DNA of 64,000 bases from Pseudomonadota bacterium (GCA_020161365.1 JAIUNU010000005.1:124001-188000), one strand, 5' to 3'. Positions 48,631 through 58,715 are shown, numbered from the stretch's first letter. The notes: a model not told the origin generated them from the letters alone. Program-made: numbers and translations.

Positions 48631-49659
48631 CTACAGCAAGCTCCCTACCCAGACGAACACGTCGTCGGGCCGCTCCAGCGCCGACAGACCCTCCTGCCGC
48701 GCGGACGGGCCCAGGCGGCGCAGGCGGCCGGGGGTGACGCCGAAGCGGGCTCGGAACACGCGGCTGAAATGGGCGTCGGAGCGGAAGCCGAGGCCATAGC
48801 TGATCTCGGCCAGGGTCTTGCGTTCGCTCTGGTCACGGATGATGTCGTCAAAGGCCTGGTCCAGGCGGCGGGCCTGGATGAAGGCGCTGACGCCGCCGGC
48901 CGGCTCGAACACCTTGTAGAGCAGGCTGCGCGAGATCCCGAGATGCTGGCGCACCGCCTCAGGGGTCAGGTCCGGATCGGCCAGCCGGCCGATGACAAAG
49001 GCGCGGGCCGAGGCCAGCAGCATCTTTTCCACGGGACGCGCGTCGCCGCTGGCCGGCTCGCCGTGCGCCAGGATCGCAGCGCTGAACAGCGCCGCCGCCG
49101 CCTTGCCCGCCAGCGCCGCCTCTGCGGCGGAGATCGTCCCGAGGCTGTCCCACACCGCTCGCATGTGCGCGCTCAGGATGCGGCCGGCGGCGCTGTCTTC
49201 CGAGATCACACGCCCATGAAAATCGAGCTGGCCGACCTGCTCGTCCAGGGCCGCGCGCGGCAGGGCCAGGTAGAGCGTCTCATAGGCGGCGGTGGTCATG
49301 TCGAAGGGGCGTGACATGTCGACCAGGCGGATCGAACCCTGGCCGCCATCGGCCGGTCGCCCGTCATAGACGCCGCTCCAGCCGCCGCAACTCAGCTCCA
49401 GAACCGCCAGGGCCGAGTCGGCGGTGTCGGTGACGATGTGCGCGTAGCGACGATCAAACCGCTGGGGCACGCCGGCGCAGCGCGCCAGCACCACGCCGCC
49501 CAGATTGTAGCCGTCCATCCGATTGTGGAACTCGGCCTCGGGGCAGAGCAGGGTGATGTCGAACAACTGGGCGCAGGCCTCGCGATAGCGCTCGGCCGCG
49601 TCGGGCTGCTCACGGGCGTCCAGGACCCACAGGTCTCTGGGCGGATGTTCTGTTGCCAT
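48631..49659 (-). CDS. AraC-family transcriptional regulator
   Basis: This 342-residue regulator has an N-terminal sensor domain of about 210 residues in the AraC-binding-domain-like class (DDNA-binding-independent, with a cupin-like segment QRFDRRYAHIVTDT) and a C-terminal pair of helix-turn-helix motifs: TPEAVRQHLGISRSLLYKVF and TLAEISYGLGFRSDAHFSRV followed by FRARFGVTPGRLRR. The neighbouring divergent or following gene gives no clear target. The region upstream of its ATG (49660-49967) holds no gene and is the likely control region. Confidence 0.9.
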   Translation of the reverse strand: MATEHPPRDLWVLDAREQPDAAERYREACAQLFDITLLCPEAEFHNRMDGYNLGGVVLARCAGVPQRFDRRYAHIVTDTADSALAVLELSCGGWSGVYDGRPADGGQGSIRLVDMSRPFDMTTAAYETLYLALPRAALDEQVGQLDFHGRVISEDSAAGRILSAHMRAVWDSLGTISAAEAALAGKAAAALFSAAILAHGEPASGDARPVEKMLLASARAFVIGRLADPDLTPEAVRQHLGISRSLLYKVFEPAGGVSAFIQARRLDQAFDDIIRDQSERKTLAEISYGLGFRSDAHFSRVFRARFGVTPGRLRRLGPSARQEGLSALERPDDVFVWVGSLL

Positions 49660-49967
49660 GGGTCCTCGATCGTCGTCGAGCTCTCGCCGATTTCGGACAG
49701 GGAGGCAAGAGAACGTGGACGGGCGGGCAATGACAGGGCGACGCCGCAGCGCGAAAAGAAGCGGTCTTTCGGGTGCGCCGGTGGGGTAGTTGGCGCGCGC
49801 GGGGATGGTCGCCGACTCCTCCGCCGGGATTTGGCGATCCAGCCGGCGCGGTTCCCCTATCGCGTCGGCCTTCGGGGGGAGGGCCTTGCAAAAAGGCCAT
49901 ACCGACGAGAAGAGGCGCGCGCCTGGAGGGGGCGCGCGCCTTGACCCCTATCCTTACGACCGGGGTG
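49660..49967. other. Non-coding gap between araC-type and DUF418 genes
   Basis: This 308-base gap holds no gene I can support. Nothing conserved is seen in the first 250 bases, apart from a likely promoter for the AraC-type gene. A stem of 11 bases with a 7-base loop lies near 49913-49941. Base composition is similar to the neighbours. Confidence 0.6.
49913..49941 (-). terminator. Hairpin after DUF418 gene
   Basis: AGGCGCGCGCC (49913-49923) pairs with GGCGCGCGCCT (49931-49941) through a 7-base loop. On the minus strand it follows the DUF418 stop by 27 bases and is followed by CTTCTC, so it is a terminator of moderate strength. Confidence 0.6.
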
Positions 49968-51209
49968 TCAGGCGTCGCGTTGCAGGCCCCTGCCGTAGGA
50001 CAGGCGCCGCCAGACCCATTCCATCGGCCCCATCGAGAAGCGTGACAGCCACAGCGGCGACCAGATCAGCTGCAGCGCCCATATCGCGATCGCGCAGCCC
50101 CACAGCTCGACCCGGTCGAACTGGCCAAAGAGGCCCAGACCCCGCCCGCTCCAGAAGATCGTGGTCATGATCAGCGACTGGGCCAGGTAGTTGGTGAAGG
50201 CCATCTGCCCGAGGCGCGCCACGGGGCTCAGCAGGCTGGCGACCAGGCGGGAGCGGATCAGCAGGATGGCCAGGGAGGCATAGCCCAGGGTGATCGGCAG
50301 GCTGGCGAACTCATAGGCCAGGTTGTAGCGGCCCATGGCCTGCGGCTTGGCGAAGTCGGTGGCCAGCTTCATGCTGTTCTCCCAGCCGGTCCAGGCCAGG
50401 CCCGCGCCGCCCAGGGCGATCAGCAGCAGATAGACCCAGGTCTTGGCCTTGCCGGTCAGGAAGCCGGTCTTGAACAACGCCATGCCCAGCAACATCAGGG
50501 CGCCGGTGCGCCAGATGAACACGATCAGGCTGGCGGGTTGCAGCATCATCCAGCTCTTGAAGTTCTCGCCCAAGGCCGAGGCCAGCCCGCCGCGCATCGC
50601 CGCTGTGGCGGCCGCCACGTTCCCCCCGCCGCCGGGCTGGGTCATCTGGGCCAGGACCGACTTTTGGATGTCGGCCGGGGCGCTTTCCAGCAGGATCAGC
50701 GGCGCGACCGCCAGGGCCGAGCCCAGCAGCAGGATCGTCAGGCCGACGGTGAACAGCCGCCGGGGCGTCCACGAGCGCGCCAGCAGGGCGACAAAGCCCG
50801 TGCAGGCGTAGAGCAGCAGGATGTCGCCGTACCAGATCAGCAGGCCATGCAGCAGGCCGATCACCAGCAGCCAGAAGAGCCGGCGGCGCAGCAGAGCCCC
50901 ACGCGCCTTGTCCGACCGCTCGCCGCCGACCAGCAGGATCGACACCCCGAACAGGATCGAGAACAGGGTGACGAACTTGTAGTGGAAGAAGGTCTGCACG
51001 ACCCACCAGGCCATGCCTTCGCCTCCGGCCATCCCGAAGGGCGACAGCTCGGGCGACATGTAGATCGACATCGGCAGGCCGAAGGCCACGGCGTTGACCG
51101 CCAGGATGCCCATGACGCCCAGTCCCCGCAGGACGTCCAGGCTAAGATGGCGGTCAGCCTTGGCGACGGGGCGCAGGGCCCCCGTCGTCGACGCGGTGGT
51201 GTCGGTCAT
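49968..51209 (-). CDS. DUF418-family membrane protein
   Basis: This 413-residue protein of the DUF418 group has the family opening RHLSLDVLRGLGVMGILAVN (residues about 19-38), then about ten transmembrane segments. FFHYKFVTLFSILFGVSILL and TPRRLFTVGLTILLLGSALA lie in between, and the C-terminal LGQMAFTNYLAQSLIMTTIF and WGCAIAIWALQLIWSPLWLS are typical. AAGGGGAC precedes the ATG at 51209. The family is widespread in bacteria and has no proven activity. It lies 33 bases after the hydroxybutyryl-CoA dehydrogenase on the same strand. Confidence 0.88.
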   Translation of the reverse strand: MTDTTASTTGALRPVAKADRHLSLDVLRGLGVMGILAVNAVAFGLPMSIYMSPELSPFGMAGGEGMAWWVVQTFFHYKFVTLFSILFGVSILLVGGERSDKARGALLRRRLFWLLVIGLLHGLLIWYGDILLLYACTGFVALLARSWTPRRLFTVGLTILLLGSALAVAPLILLESAPADIQKSVLAQMTQPGGGGNVAAATAAMRGGLASALGENFKSWMMLQPASLIVFIWRTGALMLLGMALFKTGFLTGKAKTWVYLLLIALGGAGLAWTGWENSMKLATDFAKPQAMGRYNLAYEFASLPITLGYASLAILLIRSRLVASLLSPVARLGQMAFTNYLAQSLIMTTIFWSGRGLGLFGQFDRVELWGCAIAIWALQLIWSPLWLSRFSMGPMEWVWRRLSYGRGLQRDA

Positions 51210-51242
51210 GGCGTCCCCTTCTCGGAGACGCCGCCCGCTCAT

Positions 51243-52121
51243 CTAGCGCGTGGGAACCGGCGTCTCGCCCCGGTAGTCATAGAAGCCGCGTCCGGTCTTT
51301 TTGCCAAGCCAGCCGGCCTCGACATATTTCACCAGCAGCGGGCAGGGACGGTACTTGCTGTCGGCCAGACCCTCGTGCAGCACGTTCATGATGCTCAGCA
51401 CCGTGTCCAGGCCGATGAAGTCGCCTAGCTCCAGCGGGCCCATCGGATGGTTGGCGCCCAGCTTCATCGCCGTGTCGATGGCGTCGACCGTGCCGACCCC
51501 TTCATACAGCGTGTAGATCGCCTCGTTGATCATCGGCACCAGCACGCGGTTGACGATGAAGGCGGGGAAGTCTTCGGCGTTGCTGGTGATCTTGCCCAGC
51601 GACTGGGCGAAGTTCACGGCCGTTTCGTAGGTCGGGACGTCTGTGGCGATGCCGCGGATGATCTCCACCAGCTTCATCAGCGGCACCGGGTTCATGAAGT
51701 GCAGGCCGATGAAGCGCTCGGGCCGGTCCGTGGCCGAGGCCAGGCGCGTGATCGAGATCGACGAGGTGTTCGAGGCCAGCAGCGTGTCGGGCTTGAGGTG
51801 CGGCTGGAGGCTACGGAAGATCGACTTCTTGACCTCCTCGTTCTCGGTCGCCGCTTCGATGGCCAGGTCCGTGGCGCCGACGGCCTCCAGGCCCTCGGCG
51901 GGCTGGATGCGGGCCAGGGCCGCCTTCATCGCCGCGTCGTCGATGATCCCACGGCCGACCTGGCGGGCCATGTTCTTCTCGATGATGGCGATGCCAGCCT
52001 CGATCCGCTCGCGCGAGATGTCGTGAAGCCGTACGTCATAGCCGCCCAGGGCGACGACATGCGCGATGCCCGACCCCATCTGGCCGGCGCCGATCACGCC
52101 GACCGTCTTGATTTCACTCAT
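51243..52121 (-). CDS. 3-hydroxybutyryl-CoA dehydrogenase
   Basis: This 292-residue enzyme oxidises 3-hydroxyacyl-CoA (short chain) with NAD. The Rossmann motif VGVIGAGQMGSGIAHVVALG (residues about 6-25) and the later FIGLHFMNPVPLMKLVEIIRG hold the catalytic His, with the family Asn/Glu following in the helical domain. The start at 52121 (MSEIKTVG) gives the usual length; the frame runs further upstream. It is close to etfBA (58.7-60.4 kb), which serves as an electron acceptor in such pathways, but not in the same operon. Confidence 0.9.
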   Translation of the reverse strand: MSEIKTVGVIGAGQMGSGIAHVVALGGYDVRLHDISRERIEAGIAIIEKNMARQVGRGIIDDAAMKAALARIQPAEGLEAVGATDLAIEAATENEEVKKSIFRSLQPHLKPDTLLASNTSSISITRLASATDRPERFIGLHFMNPVPLMKLVEIIRGIATDVPTYETAVNFAQSLGKITSNAEDFPAFIVNRVLVPMINEAIYTLYEGVGTVDAIDTAMKLGANHPMGPLELGDFIGLDTVLSIMNVLHEGLADSKYRPCPLLVKYVEAGWLGKKTGRGFYDYRGETPVPTR

Positions 52122-52259
52122 AAAAGCCAAGCCTTCGCTTGAATTTGCGCCGAACGTGACAGTCCGGGCCATCTGTTGTGACGACTTTTCTAGCACGAGA
52201 AACCCTGGCCTCGCCAAGGCTTTGCTGCGTCGCAACGGGGCGGGGGCGCCCTGGCGTCG

Positions 52260-53297
52260 TCAGGGCGTGGGCGGATAGGGCCGCACGCCGCCGTCCGGCG
52301 TCTCCACCGAGCCTTCGGCAAGGTAGCTGGGGCCGACGGGGACCTTGCCATGACCGCCTGGGATATCCAGCACATAGGTCGGTTGCGCCAGGCCCGACAG
52401 CGTCCCGCGCAGGGCCCGCATGATCGCCTGGCCCTCGGCGACCGTGGTCCGCAGGTGGGCGGTGCCGGGGGCCAGATCGCCATGGTGCAGGTAGTAGGGC
52501 TTGATCCGCGTCTCCACGAAGGCGCGCATCAGGTCCGCCAGGGTCCGGGGATCGTCATTGACCCCGCGCAGCAGCACCGTCTGGCTGACCATGGGAATCC
52601 CGGCGTCGACCATCCGCGCGCAGGCGGCGCGGGCGGCGGGGGTCAGCTCGCGGGCGTGGTTGGCGTGCAGGGCGACGTAGACGGCCTTGGACGAGCGTTT
52701 CAGCGCCGCCACCAGCTCGGGCGTCACCGCCTGGGGATCGACGGCGGGAACGCGGGTGTGGAAGCGCACGATCTTGACGTGGTCGATCGCTTCCAGCCGA
52801 TCCATCAGGTCGGCCAGCCGCCGGGGCGACAGCACCAGCGGATCGCCGCCGGTGACGATCACCTCCCAGATCTCGGGCCGGGCGACGATATAGGCGAAGG
52901 CCGCGTCCAACTGGGCGGGGGTCAGGTTCGACAGCCCCTCGGGCCCGACCATCTCGCGGCGGAAACAGAACCGGCAATAGACCGCGCAGGTGTGGGTCGG
53001 CTTCAGCAGCACGCGGTCGGGATAGCGGTGGACGATCCCCTCGACCGGACTGTGGGCGGCGTCGCCGATCGGGTCGCCGTCCTCGCCGGGGCTGGCGACC
53101 AGCTCGTCAGGGGAGGGGACGAACTGCCGCGCGATCGGGTCGTTCTCGTCGCCGGCCTCGATCAGCGCGGTCATGGCCGGCGTGATCGCCACCGCATAGC
53201 GCGCGGCCACCGCCTCCAGCGCCGGCAGGCGCTCGGACGGGACCAGCCCGGCCTCGGCCAGGGACCGGGCGTCGCGGAGGGTATGGGCGGGGAACAT
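52260..53297 (-). CDS. epmB: EF-P lysine 2,3-aminomutase EpmB
   Basis: This 345-residue radical SAM protein is of the lysine 2,3-aminomutase type. The cluster-binding motif CAVYCRFC (Cys104, Cys108 and Cys111) is in the expected place, and GGDPLVLSPRRLADLMDRLE and HANHARELTPAAR follow. EpmB makes (R)-beta-lysine for elongation factor P. The same stretch holds epmA at 54922 and efp at 56089, which makes this role likely. Other aminomutases (YodO-like) are possible without the context. Confidence 0.85.
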   Translation of the reverse strand: MFPAHTLRDARSLAEAGLVPSERLPALEAVAARYAVAITPAMTALIEAGDENDPIARQFVPSPDELVASPGEDGDPIGDAAHSPVEGIVHRYPDRVLLKPTHTCAVYCRFCFRREMVGPEGLSNLTPAQLDAAFAYIVARPEIWEVIVTGGDPLVLSPRRLADLMDRLEAIDHVKIVRFHTRVPAVDPQAVTPELVAALKRSSKAVYVALHANHARELTPAARAACARMVDAGIPMVSQTVLLRGVNDDPRTLADLMRAFVETRIKPYYLHHGDLAPGTAHLRTTVAEGQAIMRALRGTLSGLAQPTYVLDIPGGHGKVPVGPSYLAEGSVETPDGGVRPYPPTP

Positions 53298-53345
53298 GAG
53301 GCGCGGGGATATGCGGGATTTTCCGCCGCGACGCAAACAGGGGCC

Positions 53346-54047
53346 CTAAACCACGGCCCCGAACAGCTTGCCGATCACGGCGGTGACCCCCAGGGCCAGG
53401 GCGCCCCAGAAGGTGACGCGCAGCATCGGCTTCCAGGGACTGGCGCCGCCGGCCCAGGCGCCCAGCCAGCCCAGGACCGCCAGGAACACCAGTGTGGCGA
53501 TCGAGATGGTCGGGATGATCACCGGCAGCGGCGCCAGCATCGACACCAGGAGCGGCATGGCCGCGCCGACTGCGAAGGTCGCGGCCGAGGTCAGGGCCGC
53601 CTGCACGGGCCGGGCGGTGACATGTTCGGAGATGCCCAGTTCGTCGCGGGCGTGGGCGGCCAGGGCGTCGCCGGCGTTCAGCTGCTCGGCCACCTGCCGC
53701 GCCAAGTCGGGCGGGAGACCGCGCGAGATATAGATCGCGGTCATTTCCTCCAGCTCCTCTGCGGGCTGGGTCTCCAGCTCCTTGCGTTCGCGGGCGAGGT
53801 CTGCGGCCTCGCTGTCGGCCTGTGAGGCGACCGAGACATATTCGCCGGCCGCCATAGACATCGCGCCGGCCACCAGACCCGCGCTGGCGGCCAGCAGGAT
53901 CGGACCGCGCGTCGCCTCGGCGGCCGCCACCCCGACCACCAGGGACGCGGTCGAGACGATGCCGTCATTGGCGCCCAGCACGGCGGCGCGCAGCCAGCCG
54001 ATGCGTGACACCGCGTGGCGTTCGACGTGGGCCTTCAACCGGGTCAT
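53346..54047 (-). CDS. VIT1/CCC1-family transporter
   Basis: This 233-residue membrane protein belongs to the VIT1/CCC1 iron/manganese transporter family. WLRAAVLGANDGIVSTASLV is the first helix and signature near residues 17-36, and GLVAGAMSMAAGEYVSVASQ near 55-74 is the second. A cytoplasmic helical region with Glu-rich stretches (ARERKELETQPAEELEEMTA) is the metal-binding domain, then three more helices follow. AGGAG precedes the ATG at 54047. It sits between epmB and a TerB-like gene. Confidence 0.88.
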   Translation of the reverse strand: MTRLKAHVERHAVSRIGWLRAAVLGANDGIVSTASLVVGVAAAEATRGPILLAASAGLVAGAMSMAAGEYVSVASQADSEAADLARERKELETQPAEELEEMTAIYISRGLPPDLARQVAEQLNAGDALAAHARDELGISEHVTARPVQAALTSAATFAVGAAMPLLVSMLAPLPVIIPTISIATLVFLAVLGWLGAWAGGASPWKPMLRVTFWGALALGVTAVIGKLFGAVV

Positions 54048-54120
54048 TAATCGCTCCTGCTTGGCGCCATGCTCGACGACAGCAGGGCGTGCGGCCTTGA
54101 TCGCGGTCAAGTCCCAGCGA

Positions 54121-54519
54121 TTACGGCAGAACCCGCAGGGGGCTGACATCCAACCAGGCGCAGATGTCGAGCACCGCCGAGCGCTCCTCGGCCTCCAGCC
54201 CGCCGTCGATCGAGACCGCGACCGCGGCGGAGGCCACGGCCTCGGCTTCGGCGCGCCCCTTCAGGCGGCGGATCATCATCTCGGCCTCGACCCAGGTCTC
54301 CTCGGGCCGGGCGTCGAAGCGGGCGTCCAGGGCCTCGAAGGTTTGCAGCGCGGTCTCCAGCTCCAGCCCTTCCAGCAAGGGCTGCGACTTCAGGCGCTCG
54401 ACCATGCGGCTGCGCTCGTCGGGCGTCACCGCCCCGTCGACCTGGGCGATCAGCACGCAGGCGGCGACCAGAGCGTCGATCTGCTGACGGCGGTCGTCCG
54501 GTTCGGACGCGGACGTCAC
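54121..54519 (-). CDS. TerB-like protein
   Basis: This 132-residue all-helical protein carries a TerB-type core: QQIDALVAACVLIAQVDGAV (residues about 11-30) with TPDERSRMVERL, then a second acidic half, VSIDGGLEAEERSAVLDICA, near the C-terminus. The GTG at 54519 overlaps the stop of the 61-residue gene by 4 bases (GTGA), fixing the start. Related proteins bind metal at acidic residues in tellurite and stress operons. There is no other Ter gene. Its function here is unknown. Confidence 0.7.
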   Translation of the reverse strand: MTSASEPDDRRQQIDALVAACVLIAQVDGAVTPDERSRMVERLKSQPLLEGLELETALQTFEALDARFDARPEETWVEAEMMIRRLKGRAEAEAVASAAVAVSIDGGLEAEERSAVLDICAWLDVSPLRVLP

Positions 54520-54701
54520 CGCCAGCGCGCGGCGGTGGCGTTCATCTCCGCCGTCCAAAGCTGTTCCTTCAGGCGCTCGCGACGCAGGTCCCACAGCCGC
54601 ATCAGGCTGCGGTCCGGCTCGGGCTTCCGGGCCTCTTCATGCAGGGTAAGGGTCAGCCGCGCGATCTCGGCGCGGATCTGTCGGGCGGTCAAAAGGGGCA
54701 A
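54516..54701 (-). CDS. Small helical protein, 61 residues
   Basis: A 61-residue ORF, MPLLTARQIRAEIARLTLTL onwards, is rich in Arg, Leu and Glu and predicted helical. It ends with a 4-base overlap to the TerB-like gene. I recognise no family. The overlap and the normal codon use support it as a real gene; the length is small. Confidence 0.6.
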   Translation of the reverse strand: MPLLTARQIRAEIARLTLTLHEEARKPEPDRSLMRLWDLRRERLKEQLWTAEMNATAARWR

Positions 54702-54921
54702 GCGCCAGCTCCTCTGTTCAGAAGGGGCGCGCCCGACGGCGGGAGAGGGGTTTGGCGAGAGGGTAAGCCGCCAGGACCCGACATCGAGCGCACCCGATGC
54801 GGTCCGACATCACGTTCGACGTGGGGGCGTCGAAATCGTCAGAGGGGCCCGGCCCGCTGTCTGCATTTTGTGCGAACGCGTGCAATTCGCAAGAGGGGTA
54901 TGCAAAATTTCGATGCGACGC

Positions 54922-55968
54922 TCAGTCCGCCACGGGCGTCCAGATCACGTCCTCGATCCGCCGCGCGCCGGTGGCCAGCAGTACCAGCCGGTCAAAGCCC
55001 AGCGCCGAGCCGGACGCCGCAGGCATGTGCGCCAGGGCCGCCAGAAAGTCCTCGTCGATCGGGTAGCGCTCGCCGTAGATCCGCGCCTTCTCGTCCATTT
55101 CGATCAGGAACCGGCGGCGCTGCTCGACCGGGTCGGTGAGTTCGCCGAAGGCGTTGGCCAGCTCCACCCCGCAGGCATAGAGCTCGAAGCGTTCGGCCAC
55201 GCGCGGGTCGGCGTCCTTGGGGCGGGCCAGGGCGGCCTCGCTGATCGGGTATTCGCAGAGGATGGTCGCCCGGCCTTCGCCCAGGCGCGGCTCGACCTTC
55301 TCGACGATGATGCGGCTGAAGATGTCGGCCCAGCTGTCGTCCTCGGCGACGCGAATTGCCGCCTTGCGGGCTTCGTCCGCCAGGGCGTCGCGGTCGGTCG
55401 AGCCGTCATTCGCCACGCTGGCCAGCAGGTCGACGCCCGCATGGCGGTCAAACGCCTCGGCCACCGACAGGCGCTCGGGCGCGGCGAAGGGATCGCAGCT
55501 CATGCCCCGGAAGTCGAAGCGCTGGGTTCCCGCCGTTTCCGCCGCCAGGGCCAGCAGGGTCGCGCAGTCGTCCATCAGGGTCTGGTAGGGCGCGGCGGTT
55601 CGGTACCATTCCAGCATGGTGAATTCGGGATGGTGCAGCGGCCCGCGCTCGCGATTGCGCCACACCTTGGAGAGGCTGAAGATCTTCTCCTCGCCGGCCG
55701 CCAAGAGCTTCTTGCAGGCGAACTCGGGCGAGGTGTGCAGATAGAGCGGGCTGGCCTCGCCGGCGATGGTCAGGGCCTGTGTCGCAAAGGCGTGCAGGTG
55801 GGCCTCGTTCCCGGGCGAGACCTGCAAAGCCGCAGCCTCGACCTCCTCGAAGCCTTCTGCCTCGAACCAGGCGCGGAAGGCCTTGGTGATGCGGTTGCGG
55901 GCCAGCAGAAACGGCCGGCGATCGGCGTGGACGCCGGCGCGCCACCAGGTCGAGGAAGCTAGGGACAA
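54922..55968 (-). CDS. epmA: EF-P lysine ligase EpmA (GenX/PoxA)
   Basis: This 348-residue protein resembles the catalytic domain of class II lysyl-tRNA synthetase without the anticodon-binding domain. Class II motif 2 is [21 protein letters not shown] (about residues 101-121), and motif 3 is near the C-terminus ([15 protein letters not shown]). EpmA attaches beta-lysine to elongation factor P. It starts 120 bases from divergent efp, with epmB also nearby, so the pathway is complete except for the hydroxylase EpmC, which I do not see. Confidence 0.92.
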   Translation of the reverse strand: MSLASSTWWRAGVHADRRPFLLARNRITKAFRAWFEAEGFEEVEAAALQVSPGNEAHLHAFATQALTIAGEASPLYLHTSPEFACKKLLAAGEEKIFSLSKVWRNRERGPLHHPEFTMLEWYRTAAPYQTLMDDCATLLALAAETAGTQRFDFRGMSCDPFAAPERLSVAEAFDRHAGVDLLASVANDGSTDRDALADEARKAAIRVAEDDSWADIFSRIIVEKVEPRLGEGRATILCEYPISEAALARPKDADPRVAERFELYACGVELANAFGELTDPVEQRRRFLIEMDEKARIYGERYPIDEDFLAALAHMPAASGSALGFDRLVLLATGARRIEDVIWTPVAD

Positions 55969-56088
55969 GGCTGCAAAACCGAAGAGGCTGGAGATTTCGC
56001 CCCTTTCGCTATACGAGGGCGCTCACGGATCAATAGCACGAACGCGCCCGCGGCCTCGCGCGCGCTTTCATCCAAGGAACGTAACTAC

Positions 56089-56655
56089 GTGAAGGTCGCA
56101 GCCAGCTCGCTCCGCAAAGGCTCTGTCGTCGACATGGACGGCAAGCTCTATGTCGTCCTGAGCGCCGAAAACATCCACCCCGGCAAGGGCACCCCGGTGA
56201 CCCAGCTGAACATGCGCCGCATCTCGGACGGCGTGAAGGTTTCGGAGCGCTACCGCACGACCGAGCAGGTCGAGCGCGCCTTCGTCGACGACCGCAACCA
56301 CACCTTCCTGTACAGCGACGGTGACGGCTACCACTTCATGAACCCGGAAACCTACGACCAGCTCGTGGCCACCGAAGAAGTGATCGGCGACGCCGCCCCC
56401 TACCTGCAGGAAGGCATGACCGTCATCCTGTCGACCCACAACGACGTGCCGATCGCCATCGACCTGCCGCGCACCGTGGTCCTCGAAATCGTCGACACCG
56501 AACCGTCGGTGAAGGGCCAGACCGCCAGCTCGTCCTACAAACCGGCCGTGCTGAGCAACGGCGTGAAGACCACCGTGCCGCCGTACATCACCGCGGGCAC
56601 CAAGGTCGTCATCCTCACCGAAGACGGTTCGTACGTGGAGCGCGCCAAGGACTAA
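56089..56655 (+). CDS. efp: Elongation factor P
   Basis: EF-P helps ribosomes stalled on polyproline. The 188-residue protein has three beta domains. The modification site is Lys33 in NIHPGKGTP, where EpmA-type enzymes attach beta-lysine. The start is GTG at 56089; the N-terminus reads [20 protein letters not shown]. The order with epmA divergent and epmB near explains how it is modified. A terminator follows. Confidence 0.95.
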   Translation: MKVAASSLRKGSVVDMDGKLYVVLSAENIHPGKGTPVTQLNMRRISDGVKVSERYRTTEQVERAFVDDRNHTFLYSDGDGYHFMNPETYDQLVATEEVIGDAAPYLQEGMTVILSTHNDVPIAIDLPRTVVLEIVDTEPSVKGQTASSSYKPAVLSNGVKTTVPPYITAGTKVVILTEDGSYVERAKD

Positions 56656-56681
56656 GCGTCCTCTCGGCGTTCAAAACGACA

Positions 56682-56715
56682 AAAGGCCCGGCGGATCGCT
56701 CCGCCGGGCCTTTTT
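56682..56715. terminator. Bidirectional terminator after efp
   Basis: AAAGGCCCGGCGGA (56682-56695) pairs with TCCGCCGGGCCTTT (56700-56713), with TTTTT following on the plus strand. On the minus strand the stem is followed by TTTTGTCG. It separates efp from the convergent hybrid kinase gene. Confidence 0.9.
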
Positions 56716-56722
56716 CATGGGT

Positions 56723-58432
56723 TCAGCGCCGCCCCAGCCGCGTGATCGTGGTCACCAGGGTCGACATCTCGATCGGCTTTTCGATGAAGGCGTCCATGCC
56801 CGCCGCCGAGGCGGCGGCGCGTTCCTCGTCCATCATGCCGGCGGTCAGGCAGACGATCGGCAGCTTGCGCCAGCGGTCGTCGGCGCGGATGCGGCGGGTG
56901 GCCTCCAGGCCGCCCATCACCGGCATGTTGAAATCCAGCAGCACCACGTCGACCTCGCGCTCGGCCAGGACGTCGAGGGCCTGCTGGCCGTGGTCCGCCT
57001 CGACGACCTCGCAGCCCAGCGGTCCCAGCATCATGGCGATGACCTTGCGGTTGACCGCATAGTCGTCGACCGCCAGCAACCGCAGCGGCCTGTCGCCGCC
57101 GAGCCCGGCGATGGTCTGCACCGCGGTGGCGGTCGGCACGCCGCACGCGAAGGTCAGGGTGAAGGTCGAGCCCTTGCCTTCGGTGCTGCGGACGGCGACC
57201 GAGCCTCCCATCATCTGGGCCAGGCGGCGGGTGATGTTCAGGCCAAGGCCGGTGCCGCCGGTGCGCTGGGCGACGGAGGGGTCAGCCTGCTCGAACGGCT
57301 TGAAGATCCTGGCCAGCACGGCCGGGCTCATGCCGACACCGGTGTCAGAGACGACGATCTTGGCCAGCATCCGGTCGGGCTCGGCGCCGGCCTCACAGCT
57401 GACGCGGACCCGGATCAGGCCAGCGGGCGTGAACTTGACCGCGTTCGAGATCAGGTTGGCCAGGCATTGGCGCACCCGCAGGGGATCGAACAGCAGGGCG
57501 CGCGGCAGGGCCGGATCAAGCTCGAGCACGATCTGCGTGCCCTTCTCGCGGGCCTGGGCCTGATTGATCCGCACGATCCGATCGGCCAAGCGGCCCAGGT
57601 CGTCCGGCGTGGGGGCGATCTCTAGCTTGCCGGCTTCGATCTTGGCCATGTCGAGCACGTCGTTCAGCAGGGCCAGCAGAGTGCGGCCCGACTCCTCCAG
57701 CAGCTCGACCTGTTCGCGCTCGCCGGGCTCCAGCGGCTCCAGCTTCAGGGCCTGCGACAGGCCTAGCATCCCGTTGAGCGGCGTGCGCAGTTCGTGGCTC
57801 ATCAGGGCCAGGAACTCGGACTTGGCCTGGCTGGCGGCCTCGGCCTGGCTCTTGGCCAGCTCCAGGGCGCGGCCCTGCTGACCGTTGGTCTGGGCGGCCT
57901 TGGCCGTATAGGTCAGCAGGATCAGGACCGACGCGCATAGCACCAGGCGCTCGGCGGGCGGGAAGTCGTTCATCACGCCGCACATCGCCAGCAACACCGT
58001 CGCGGCCCCGCCGCCGATGATCAGCAGCAGGGTCTTGGAACGCGCCGTAAAGGCCTGGGCGTGAACCAGGAAGGCGCAGACCACGCACAGAGCCGAAAGC
58101 CGCAGGGCAGGGTGCTCCTGACGCCACAGCATGATCGCCAACGCCCACCAGACGATGTTCATCCAGATGACGGCCGCCACATAGGCCAGGCGCTGGCCGT
58201 GGCTGATCTTGCGCTCGGCGCGCTGGGGGCTGCTGCAGATGAACACCGCCGCCTCGGCGCTGGCCACGGCCAGGCCCCACAGCAGGCCGCCGTTCAGGTC
58301 GATCGCGAACGCATAGAGCAGCGCCGTCGCCGCGCAGATGACCAGGCGCACGCCCAGGGTCGGGAGGCTGCGCGCCGTCACCGTGGTGACATCCTGGTCC
58401 AGCCATTCGGCGAATCTGGGCAAGGCGACCAA
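56723..58432 (-). CDS. Membrane hybrid sensor histidine kinase
   Basis: This kinase has about 569 residues from the start chosen. The N-terminal half has six or so hydrophobic helices ([35 protein letters not shown] and others). HisKA has its His in [14 protein letters not shown], and the ATPase boxes [14 protein letters not shown] and [12 protein letters not shown] follow. A receiver domain carries Asp in [13 protein letters not shown] and Lys in IEKPIEM. The upstream codons from a TTG at 58486 include rare ones (GTA, GGA, AGT), so I place the start near the TTG at 58432; it may also be 58423. It is an orphan kinase. Confidence 0.8.
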   Translation of the reverse strand: MVALPRFAEWLDQDVTTVTARSLPTLGVRLVICAATALLYAFAIDLNGGLLWGLAVASAEAAVFICSSPQRAERKISHGQRLAYVAAVIWMNIVWWALAIMLWRQEHPALRLSALCVVCAFLVHAQAFTARSKTLLLIIGGGAATVLLAMCGVMNDFPPAERLVLCASVLILLTYTAKAAQTNGQQGRALELAKSQAEAASQAKSEFLALMSHELRTPLNGMLGLSQALKLEPLEPGEREQVELLEESGRTLLALLNDVLDMAKIEAGKLEIAPTPDDLGRLADRIVRINQAQAREKGTQIVLELDPALPRALLFDPLRVRQCLANLISNAVKFTPAGLIRVRVSCEAGAEPDRMLAKIVVSDTGVGMSPAVLARIFKPFEQADPSVAQRTGGTGLGLNITRRLAQMMGGSVAVRSTEGKGSTFTLTFACGVPTATAVQTIAGLGGDRPLRLLAVDDYAVNRKVIAMMLGPLGCEVVEADHGQQALDVLAEREVDVVLLDFNMPVMGGLEATRRIRADDRWRKLPIVCLTAGMMDEERAAASAAGMDAFIEKPIEMSTLVTTITRLGRR

Positions 58433-58570
58433 GGTCCTGGAAGCTCGACTGAATCCAACTCCTACCCGCGCCCGCACAGGTTGCAAAGGGTTTCCGGAGT
58501 CTAGGGTCCAGCAAAAAGGCGACCGAGATCCCCCCTCCGGACGCCGGGAAGGAGGCGGGTACTTCAGAAT

Positions 58571-58703
58571 CCCGACCTCCCCGGCGAATGCCGGGGCCCA
58601 GATTCATTCGGGGCGGTTTGGGGTGTTCGCGCCAACGGTCTTAGCCAACCCCGCGAAGCTTATGGGGTCGATCTGGGCCCCGGCATTCGCCGGGGAGGTC
58701 GGG
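58571..58703. repeat. Long inverted repeat with CcrM (GANTC) sites, copy 2
   Basis: The 33-base arms at 58571-58603 and 58671-58703 are perfectly complementary and identical in sequence to those at 43276. The spacer is again 67 bases, but its central sequence differs. GANTC sites lie at 58567-58571 (GAATC) and 58601-58605 (GATTC). It lies between the hybrid kinase and etfA. Confidence 0.92.
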
Positions 58704-58715
58704 GGAGGGTCCAGC

